From Candidatus Zipacnadia bacterium (GTDB taxonomy: Bacteria; Armatimonadota; Zipacnadia; Zipacnadales; Zipacnadaceae): a stretch of 5,702 nucleotides of DNA. Under the pieces are notes generated by a model, which had not been told where the DNA came from, did no database searches, and worked only from the letters and a program-made list of their open reading frames with translations. Where the stretch lies: positions 1-5,702 of the forward strand of contig JALGTV010000095.1 of the NCBI GenBank assembly GCA_029821215.1, given 5' to 3'. A program made the position numbers and the translations under genes. Below, in pieces: positions 1-4,818 of the stretch. Each line of letters opens with the position of its first letter. Within the stretch, counting starts at the first letter, position 1.

Positions 1-272
1 GAGTGAACCTCCTCGAAGCGGCTGATATAATCAGCCACTCGGTTAAAGCCCCGGTTGTGCTCGGGGGTAGCTTCCACAGAAATAAAGGCGTAGACTTTCT
101 CTATATCAGTCTTCTCCCAGTTTACTAAAGCGCGGTAGCCCCGCAGAATTCCATCCTGCTCAGCCTGGTGGATAAGGGCTTCTACTTCCTCCACTGGCCG
201 GCCCAGCCGGGTGGCAATCTCATTGGGGGCAACTGGTCCTTCTCGCTGCAGGATTTGCAGAATCTGTTTCAT
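1..272 (-). CDS. Lrp/AsnC-family transcriptional regulator, AlaR-like (C-terminus outside window)
   Basis: This is the first 90 codons of a DNA-binding regulator, cut off by the left window edge. Residues 1-50 form the winged helix-turn-helix of the Lrp/AsnC family (MKQILQILQREG, then NEIATRLGRPVEEVEALI as the helix-turn-helix, then GILRGYRALVNW). From about residue 60 (KVYAFISVEATPE) the ligand-binding RAM domain begins, and it is incomplete. The stretch LVNWEK...ISRFEEVHS resembles B. subtilis YugG/AlaR as I remember it; AlaR is linked to an alanine aminotransferase, so an aminotransferase gene just beyond the edge would be a reasonable expectation, but this is inference. The ATG at 272-270 is chosen because AGGAGG (plus-strand cctcct, 283-288) lies 10 nt upstream. 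The protein starts several residues later than most family members, directly in the first helix. It lies 57 nt after secF and could be cotranscribed with it. The ligand is unknown. Confidence 0.9.
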   Translation of the reverse strand, partial: MKQILQILQREGPVAPNEIATRLGRPVEEVEALIHQAEQDGILRGYRALVNWEKTDIEKVYAFISVEATPEHNRGFNRVADYISRFEEVH

Positions 273-288
273 GGGTAAGCTTCCTCCT

Positions 289-312
289 ACGGCACAGCGC
301 CCGGCTGGCCGT
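289..312 (-). promoter_or_regulatory. GC-rich hairpin abutting the regulator's Shine-Dalgarno site
   Basis: On the minus-strand transcript this reads ACGGC CAGC, loop CGGGC, GCTG, a bulged U, then GCCGT. That makes a 9-bp stem with one bulge in the 57-nt gap between secF and the regulator gene. The hairpin ends one base before the AGGAGG at 288-283. It is not followed by a U-tract, so it does not look like an intrinsic terminator. It could slow or protect the 3' end of secDF mRNA, modulate access to the ribosome site, or be a DNA operator. The pairing is seen directly; any role is inference. Confidence 0.45.
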
Positions 313-329
313 ACCTACTACTCTGTTCA

Positions 330-1448
330 CTAAAAGCGTTTTTTGCTACTTTTCCTCTTCTTACGCTTACGCCGTTTGTCTCGCTTTTCTTCCTGAGCCT
401 GCTCCTGAGTGCGTTTCATAACTTCCTCAGCACTGGTCGTCTCCGTGCCCGAGGCTCCCACCGGTGCCGGCGAGCTTTGCCCGCCGCCACTGGTAGCTGC
501 AGCAGGCCGTCGGGCGGCTGCCGCCACCGGAGCTCGGCGCCTCTCCCACAAAACGACCAGCGGGCTGGCAATGAAGATAGAAGAGTAAGCGCCGGTGGTA
601 ATGCCCACTATTAGGGCCAATGAAAAGGCATGGATAGCCGGTCCGCCGAAGAAAAACAGGGCAATTAGGGCGAACAGAGTGGTCAGGGTGGTGTTTATGG
701 AACGGGCCATCGTCTGCAGTAAGCTGGCATTCACTATACCAACAAAGTTACCGCCCCGGTGCAGTCGCATGTTCTCGCGAATACGGTCAAAGATGACCAC
801 CGAGTCATTGACTGAATAACCAATCACTGTCAAAACAGCGGCCACAAACTCGGTATTAAGCTCGGTGCGCAGCAAAGCCATGGCTCCTACCACTATCAAC
901 ACGTCGTGAACAAGTGCCGCTACCGCGGCTACACCAAAGCGAAACTCGTAACGAATTGCTATATATATCAGGATAAAGATTGACCCCAACAATAGGGCGA
1001 TGATGGCCTGGGTACGCAGTCGCTCGCCCACCACCGGCCCCACCATGTCTCGCCCCAGTGACGCAACTGATCCCCCGGCCTCGCCAAACAGTTGGCTAAG
1101 CTCTTCGCCAATACTTTGCTCCTGGCGGGCGGCCTCGGCCTCTTCCATCTGCACTGTCCGAATCAGTAGCTGGTTACCCTCTGCCACCTGGATTTGAGAT
1201 TTGGCTAATCCATGCTTCTGGAGCATGGAGCGGGTTTGGGCTATTACTTGGGCGGTAGATAACTGGTCAGAGACCAAAGGCTGATCAAACTGAAACTTGA
1301 GTAGACTACCTCCGGTAAAATCAATACCGTAGTTGAGTCCTTTGACCGCCACTGTGCCTAAGCCAGTCACGATTACTACCAGCGAAATGCCAAACCATAG
1401 CCACGTATGGCCGACGATATTCCAATTTTGACGACGAAAAAAGTCCAC
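330..1448 (-). CDS. secF: Protein translocase subunit SecF
   Basis: SecF is an inner-membrane subunit that pairs with SecD. Together they use the ion motive force to pull exported proteins out of the SecYEG channel. The protein has 372 residues. TM1 is about 13-36. It is followed by the family signature GIDFTGG (41-47) and a periplasmic/extracytoplasmic P1 domain (about 48-140), then five membrane segments between about 146 and 301. The RND-type TM4 motif GYSVNDSVVIFDR (210-222) carries Asp215, equivalent to the conserved Asp213 of E. coli SecF used in proton relay. The start is GTG at 1448-1446, supported by AGGAGG 9 nt upstream and by the fit of the N-terminus to the family. After residue about 303 there is an Ala/Pro/Gly-rich, then acidic, then strongly basic tail (356-371 almost all Lys/Arg), making the protein longer than the roughly 300-320 residues usual for the family. 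It lies 195 nt downstream of secD, a much larger gap than usual. Confidence 0.97.
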   Translation of the reverse strand: MDFFRRQNWNIVGHTWLWFGISLVVIVTGLGTVAVKGLNYGIDFTGGSLLKFQFDQPLVSDQLSTAQVIAQTRSMLQKHGLAKSQIQVAEGNQLLIRTVQMEEAEAARQEQSIGEELSQLFGEAGGSVASLGRDMVGPVVGERLRTQAIIALLLGSIFILIYIAIRYEFRFGVAAVAALVHDVLIVVGAMALLRTELNTEFVAAVLTVIGYSVNDSVVIFDRIRENMRLHRGGNFVGIVNASLLQTMARSINTTLTTLFALIALFFFGGPAIHAFSLALIVGITTGAYSSIFIASPLVVLWERRRAPVAAAARRPAAATSGGGQSSPAPVGASGTETTSAEEVMKRTQEQAQEEKRDKRRKRKKRKSSKKRF

Positions 1449-1584
1449 TTATCTAAGCCTCCTGATATTTCACGAGCTGGCAGCCCGTGCCACTTCTTGC
1501 AAGTGGGATCGGGCCAGGGATGGCCCTCCTACCGTATCAAGAACATCGCGTAGCGCAGGTTCTCACCCTGCCCGACCGAGCCGG
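1449..1584 (-). other. Hairpin-rich spacer between secD and secF (secF-proximal part)
   Basis: No coding sequence is supported here. The stretch contains a row of short inverted repeats: 1471-1489 (CACGGGCT/AGCTCGTG with one G-U pair, loop GCC), 1491-1505 (CACTT/AAGTG), 1511-1526 (GGGCCA TCCC TGGCCC, perfect 6 bp) and 1555-1571 (GCAGG/CCTGC). secD and secF are adjacent or nearly so in most genomes, so this extra structured sequence is unusual. It has no U-tract suggesting a terminator and no visible promoter of good quality. It may be a repeat or miniature element inserted into the operon, or an intercistronic RNA structure affecting secD/secF stoichiometry. Neither can be decided from one copy. 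Confidence 0.55.
1458..1463 (-). promoter_or_regulatory. Shine-Dalgarno site fixing the secF GTG start
   Basis: The minus strand reads AGGAGG, then 9 nt (cttagataa), then GTG. This full consensus site supports the non-ATG start of secF at 1448. It also gives secF its own initiation signal independent of coupling to secD, as expected given the long spacer. Confidence 0.85.
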
Positions 1585-1644
1585 GGCGAGGTTACGGTTC
1601 GGCAAGCTCACCGTCCTGAGCCTGCCGAAGGAGAGAACCTCGCC
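1585..1644 (-). repeat. Large two-part palindrome at the secD stop codon
   Basis: An outer 9-bp perfect inverted repeat (GGCGAGGTT at 1585-1593 against AACCTCGCC at 1636-1644) encloses an inner 13-bp stem (TTCGGCAAGCTCA at 1598-1610 against TGAGCCTGCCGAA at 1617-1629; 12 Watson-Crick pairs plus one A/C mismatch that becomes G-U in the minus-strand RNA), with a 6-nt loop. The last base of the secD stop codon is in the outer stem. The inner stem recalls the TTCGACAAGCTCA-type palindromes that I remember as dispersed repeats in many bacterial genomes. That match is from memory and would need a genome search. There is no U-tract, so a terminator is unlikely. The hairpin could stabilise the 3' end of secD mRNA. 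Confidence 0.6.
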
Positions 1645-3635
1645 TATGTCCCCTTGTGCGGCTGGGGCGTCACGCCATACAGCGCCCGATTCTGACCCCA
1701 CCGGCTGTTACCGACCATAGTCACCAGCCAACGGGTTACTGTTACGGCAGTAAATAGTGACACGCACACCCCTAAAAACAATACTACGGCAAAGCCCTTT
1801 ATGAGGCTGGTGCCCAAAAAGTATAGGACGGCCGCCACAATCAGGGTGGTAACATTAGCGTCCAGAATGGCCGTCCACGCCCGCTCAAAACCTGTCTCTA
1901 CCGCCGTGCGTAGGGTCTTGTTATTCCACAGCTCTTCCTTAAGTCGCTCGAAAATGATTACATTAGCATCTACCGCCAACCCCAGCGACAAGATTAGCCC
2001 AGCAATGCCCGGTAGAGTTAGCGTGGCCTTAACCACCACCAGCACCGCCAATATCAACATTATGTACATAACCAGTGCAACGCCGGCCAGCAACCCCGGC
2101 ACCCGATAGTACAAAGCCATAAAGGCCAGAACACAGGCAAAAGCAATCAAGCCTGCCCTCAAGCTGCGGATGATAGTGTCCTGACCCAGGGTGGCGCTGA
2201 CTGTGCGGTTCTCTACCACCTTCAGGGGCACGGGCAAAGCTCCAGCATTCAGCAGCAGTTTCAGGTCCCGGGCTTCTTCGGGAGTCATATCCCCCGAGAT
2301 CTGTCCGCGGCCCGCCGTGATTTCGGTGCGGATAACCGGCGCCATCTGACATTCGCCGTCCAGCACGATTGCCATGATGCGCCCTACGTGCTCCCGGGTA
2401 AACTCAGCAAAGGCGATCTTGCGCCGGTCCCTTATTTCAAAGTTGACCACCCAGTCACCGGCCTGCCCTACGCCGACCTGCGCATTACTCTTCAAATCAG
2501 CACCGGTGAAGTTCCGCTCGGAATTGTGGTAGACGACCTCCCAGGGAACCATCTCGCCGGTAGTCTGGTCCCGCCATTCGCTGTAGTCATTGTCGTCAGG
2601 CACCGGATCGGTATACCGATTGGGTATCAACACAAACTCAAGCAGGGCAGTGCTCTTGAGAATGTCCAGTACCCGTTGGGGGTCCTTAACGCCTGGCAGT
2701 TCCACAATGATTTGATCATCGCCCTGCTTCTGGATTATCGGTTCACGGATTTCGCCCATACTATACAGCCGCCGGTCTACGATATTCAGGACCCGGTCGG
2801 CGGTATCAGCCTGGACGAATACCGTCATCATCGGCCGGGCTTCAATCGTCAAATTCGGATAATTGTTTTCCAGGAAGTCTTGAACTATCTTTTGGTGGCG
2901 GGCAGCGGTTTGTTCATCATTGGCTCGGGTCTTGACACTTAGCAGGTAGGGGGAAACCACCTCAACTTGAATCTCATCAGCCGCTACCCCGTTGCGCACC
3001 AGCACGGCGCGGACTTTTTCGGTTAGACTGGCGGCAGTTTCCAAAGGCTTATACCCGGCTGTTGCCTCGGCCTCCTCTTCTTCGGTAGCTGTTTCCTTCA
3101 CCAATGGCTTATCCTCTGGCGAGGCAAAGGTCATGGTGGTCTGGGGCAAGCATTGCAGTACCACGTGCGCTCCACCCTGCAGATCCAGCCCCAACTTCAC
3201 CTGGGGCTGGGGCCGATAGATGGCCAGGAAGTCAAACAGCTTCCCAATCGGCTGTCGCTGCTGAGTTGACTCAGGGATTTGCGGCCCGCTGACGCCCTCA
3301 AAGTTGCTTTGCAACACTTTAGTGAGAGCTTGTTTATCCTCTGCTGCCCCTTCGGCGGTGACGGCCGCCGTCTGTATTTCAACCAGCCTATCATTTATCA
3401 GCTTCACGTACATGGTGCTCACCCCGGCTGCCTCCACCATCTGCTTAATCTCATTAGCCTTTTCGGCAAGCTTAGCGGCATCAGTGACCAACGGCTCATC
3501 AAAGCTATACTGGAAAGTGCTTTGCACGGAAAAGCCAGCCTGGGCCATGGTGCCCACCGGGGCAAAGGCGATTACGAAAGCCAGGACCAATAGTACAATG
3601 ATAGCGATGATCCATATTTTATATCTGCCAGGCAT
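1644..3635 (-). CDS. secD: Protein translocase subunit SecD, long form
   Basis: SecD is the larger partner of SecF in the ion-driven accessory complex of the Sec translocon. The 663-residue protein starts with TM1 (about 7-28). An extra N-terminal head segment (about 39-115) follows, as in E. coli SecD, and then the signature KLGLDLQGG (147-155). Next come an acidic low-complexity insert (about 171-200, including EEEEAE), the P1 head (about 203-265), the conserved GVKDP/ELPG region (311-319), and the P1 base up to about 475. Five membrane segments occupy about 488-640. The TM4 motif GLAVDANVIIFERLKEE (552-568) carries Asp556, equivalent to the proton-relay Asp519 of E. coli SecD. The ATG start at 3635 is preceded by AAGGAG (3645-3650) at 9 nt. 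It is longer than E. coli SecD (615 aa) and much longer than the roughly 400-residue forms in many Gram-positives. Transcription probably begins at the consensus promoter about 134 nt upstream. The C-terminus (GVTPQPHKGT) ends at the edge of a large palindrome. Confidence 0.97.
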   Translation of the reverse strand: MPGRYKIWIIAIIVLLVLAFVIAFAPVGTMAQAGFSVQSTFQYSFDEPLVTDAAKLAEKANEIKQMVEAAGVSTMYVKLINDRLVEIQTAAVTAEGAAEDKQALTKVLQSNFEGVSGPQIPESTQQRQPIGKLFDFLAIYRPQPQVKLGLDLQGGAHVVLQCLPQTTMTFASPEDKPLVKETATEEEEAEATAGYKPLETAASLTEKVRAVLVRNGVAADEIQVEVVSPYLLSVKTRANDEQTAARHQKIVQDFLENNYPNLTIEARPMMTVFVQADTADRVLNIVDRRLYSMGEIREPIIQKQGDDQIIVELPGVKDPQRVLDILKSTALLEFVLIPNRYTDPVPDDNDYSEWRDQTTGEMVPWEVVYHNSERNFTGADLKSNAQVGVGQAGDWVVNFEIRDRRKIAFAEFTREHVGRIMAIVLDGECQMAPVIRTEITAGRGQISGDMTPEEARDLKLLLNAGALPVPLKVVENRTVSATLGQDTIIRSLRAGLIAFACVLAFMALYYRVPGLLAGVALVMYIMLILAVLVVVKATLTLPGIAGLILSLGLAVDANVIIFERLKEELWNNKTLRTAVETGFERAWTAILDANVTTLIVAAVLYFLGTSLIKGFAVVLFLGVCVSLFTAVTVTRWLVTMVGNSRWGQNRALYGVTPQPHKGT

Positions 3636-3769
3636 ACGTCAGTTCTCCTTTTAGTCCTTACAAATCGTCAATTGATAACCCACAGACAGCAATCAAAAGC
3701 AGGAGTACGTCCTTCGCGGGTTAAGGTATTTGTACCCGTAGTGCACGCAGTGGGCCACTCAAACCTATC
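3636..3769 (-). promoter_or_regulatory. Predicted 5' leader of secD mRNA
   Basis: This is the stretch from the inferred transcription start (about 3769) to the secD ATG, roughly 134 nt. It ends in the AAGGAG ribosome site at 3645-3650. It contains only weak small inverted repeats, such as AGTG/CACT at 3749-3759 and GGTA-CAAA-TACC near 3725-3736. I recognise no riboswitch or T-box signature in it. The leader is longer than needed for simple initiation, so post-transcriptional control is possible but unsupported. Confidence 0.4.
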
Positions 3770-3775
3770 TTTGTG

Positions 3776-3804
3776 AGTATAAGAGTCTTAGGCTGATATG
3801 TCAA
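3776..3804 (-). promoter_or_regulatory. Vegetative-sigma promoter for secD-secF
   Basis: On the minus strand the -35 element is TTGACA (3804-3799, perfect consensus). The spacer is exactly 17 nt. The -10 element is TATACT (3781-3776, one mismatch from TATAAT). The start of transcription would fall near 3769. No extended -10 (TGn) is present. The site faces secD, is the only candidate of this quality in the 385-nt gap, and separates secDF transcription from the dehydrogenase genes upstream. Its strength suggests constitutive, housekeeping-level expression. Confidence 0.78.
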
Positions 3805-3832
3805 GGTGAACGGCAAAGCTTACCCTCTATGT

Positions 3833-3901
3833 GTTGGTTCTATCGCTCTGTACCCCTTTGCAATAGTCTCCCCGTGGATAGGTGGAACCAACTGGCAGAG
3901 C
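3833..3901. repeat. Crossing inverted repeats (possible pseudoknot or alternative folds)
   Basis: Stem one pairs GTTGGTTCTATC (3833-3844) with GATA (3877-3880) and GAACCAAC (3885-3892), giving 12 Watson-Crick pairs with a 4-nt bulge. A second 6-nt pair, GCTCTG (3845-3850) with CAGAGC (3896-3901), starts at the very next base after the first stem and crosses it. The two stems therefore cannot be nested. They would form a pseudoknot or be mutually exclusive in RNA. The complementarity is seen directly; whether it is transcribed is unknown. Confidence 0.45.
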
Positions 3902-3945
3902 TCCTCGCACGGCTCCTCTCTAATACTTCAGTCAATAGCCATCCG

Positions 3946-3982
3946 CTTGCGAATGCCTGCTCGGTGAGCAACAATTCGCAAG
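3946..3982. repeat. Strong bipartite hairpin downstream of the dehydrogenase gene
   Basis: A perfect 9-bp inverted repeat, CTTGCGAAT (3946-3954) with ATTCGCAAG (3974-3982), encloses a 5-bp stem TGCTC (3958-3962)/GAGCA (3966-3970) with a GGT loop. It lies about 40 nt beyond the stop codon of the short-chain dehydrogenase. On the minus strand it is not followed by a run of T, so it is not a canonical intrinsic terminator. It could protect the transcript's 3' end or be an end of an inserted element. Confidence 0.5.
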
Positions 3983-4020
3983 TAGTTTCTCGGCCAACCT
4001 AATCTTAGGCGATTTCCTGC

Positions 4021-4818
4021 TCACCAAGCCGTCCAGCCGCCGTCAACGACCAGATTGTGACCGGTGATGTAGCTGCCTGCCTCCGAGGCCAGCAGCGCCA
4101 GAGCGCCTTTGATCTCCCCGGGCTCACCCATGCGGCCCATAGGCGACTTTGTTTTTAGGCGGCGGACCATCTCGGGAATCTCCTGCCGGACGCGAGGTGA
4201 AGGGAAAGGGCCTGGACTAAGGGCATTGACCCGCACCCCATCTTTGGCCCAGTAGACGGCCAGATGCCGGGTCAGGTGGATCACTGCGCCTTTTACGGCG
4301 TGATAGTTGGGTGGACTACCGCCGGCGGTCCCTTCATAGGCATCAGGGTAACTGGCCACCATACCATACATACTGGCTATGTTAATGATGCTGCCGCCCT
4401 CATGCTCACGCATAAATCGCCAGCATTCCTGGGCGGCGATGAAATAGCCAATCACCCCAGTGCGATAGGACTGGGCAAAGTCGTCCTCAGTAGCCTCAGC
4501 GATGCTCGGACCAGATCCGCTGTAAGCATTGTTGACGAGGATATCAATGCGGCCCATCTGGTCAATAGTCTGTCCCACTACTTTGCGGATATTGTCGGCT
4601 GAGGATACATCCAACCGCAACGCCAGATGGCCTGCTCCCAAGTCCTGGGCCACGCGCTGGCAGTTTTCCACGTTGCGGGAGGCCACCACTACTTTGGCCC
4701 CTAATTCGGCCAGGGCCTCAGCCATGGGACGTCCCAGATGTCCAGCGCCCCCGGTTACAATGGCTACCTTGCCGGCCAGCGAGAAAAGCTGCTCTAACGG
4801 CGGAGTGATCAAATTCAC
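4021..4818 (-). CDS. Short-chain dehydrogenase/reductase (SDR) family oxidoreductase
   Basis: This is a complete 265-residue classical SDR, a cytosolic NAD(P)-dependent oxidoreductase. The cofactor-binding motif is TGGAGHLG (22-29). ASR at 46-48, at the end of beta-strand 2, has an Arg where NAD-specific enzymes have Asp, which hints at NADP. NNAY (96-99) replaces the usual NNAG. The catalytic Ser149 (NIASMYG) and the YxxxK pair Tyr172/Lys176 (NYHAVKG) are present. The usual tetrad Asn aligns with Gly121 (RTGVIG). The C-terminal SGxYITGxNLVVDGG region is typical. The sequence recalls gluconate 5-dehydrogenase-like and PtmA-like (legionaminic acid pathway) SDRs, but the substrate cannot be assigned. 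The start is GTG at 4818-4816, supported by a strong ribosome site and by a 4-nt overlap with the stop of the upstream oxidoreductase gene, indicating coupled translation. Confidence 0.95.
   Translation of the reverse strand: MNLITPPLEQLFSLAGKVAIVTGGAGHLGRPMAEALAELGAKVVVASRNVENCQRVAQDLGAGHLALRLDVSSADNIRKVVGQTIDQMGRIDILVNNAYSGSGPSIAEATEDDFAQSYRTGVIGYFIAAQECWRFMREHEGGSIINIASMYGMVASYPDAYEGTAGGSPPNYHAVKGAVIHLTRHLAVYWAKDGVRVNALSPGPFPSPRVRQEIPEMVRRLKTKSPMGRMGEPGEIKGALALLASEAGSYITGHNLVVDGGWTAW

Larger units (their letters stand above)
3805..4020. other. Non-coding stretch with clustered inverted repeats between the dehydrogenase gene and the secD promoter
   Basis: No convincing gene is visible on either strand. 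The stretch contains a near-palindrome CCTAATCTTAGG (3998-4009), a strong hairpin at 3946-3982, and a set of crossing inverted repeats at 3833-3901. It has no recognisable tRNA, tmRNA, RNase P, SRP RNA, T-box or common riboswitch signature. It may contain the 3' untranslated region of the dehydrogenase unit plus a decayed mobile element or an unrecognised small RNA. Confidence 0.5.

Noticed and set aside
1585..1644. Intrinsic terminator between secD and secF
   Set aside because: The hairpin is strong but no T-run follows it on the minus strand, and terminating between secD and secF would make little sense.
1487..1720. 77-codon plus-strand open frame across the secD-secF spacer
   Set aside because: It covers the inverted repeats and the antisense of secD's end. 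Its product is low-complexity and unlike any family I know, with no supporting start signal.
2388..2942. 184-codon plus-strand open frame
   Set aside because: It lies wholly antisense to the conserved P1 region of secD, has no recognisable domain or ribosome site, and is explained by codon bias of the opposite strand.
3279..3654. Plus-strand open frames of 104 and 116 codons at the secD 5' end
   Set aside because: Both are antisense to the well-supported SecD N-terminal region and overlap each other in different frames.
3693..3758. 21-codon GTG-started leader ORF before secD as a gene
   Set aside because: The ribosome site is poor and too close to the inferred transcript start, and no signal peptide or arrest motif is visible. 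It is kept only as a low-interest observation.
3928..4020. Open frame of 30 codons immediately after the SDR TGA, suggesting stop readthrough or a gene remnant
   Set aside because: An open run of this length is expected fairly often by chance. The SDR already ends at its family-typical C-terminus, and the frame has no start of its own.
3805..4020. T-box, riboswitch or group II intron domain V
   Set aside because: Short motifs such as AGAGAGG and GAGCCGTGCG looked suggestive, but the conserved T-box sequence, domain V pairing and riboswitch cores are absent.
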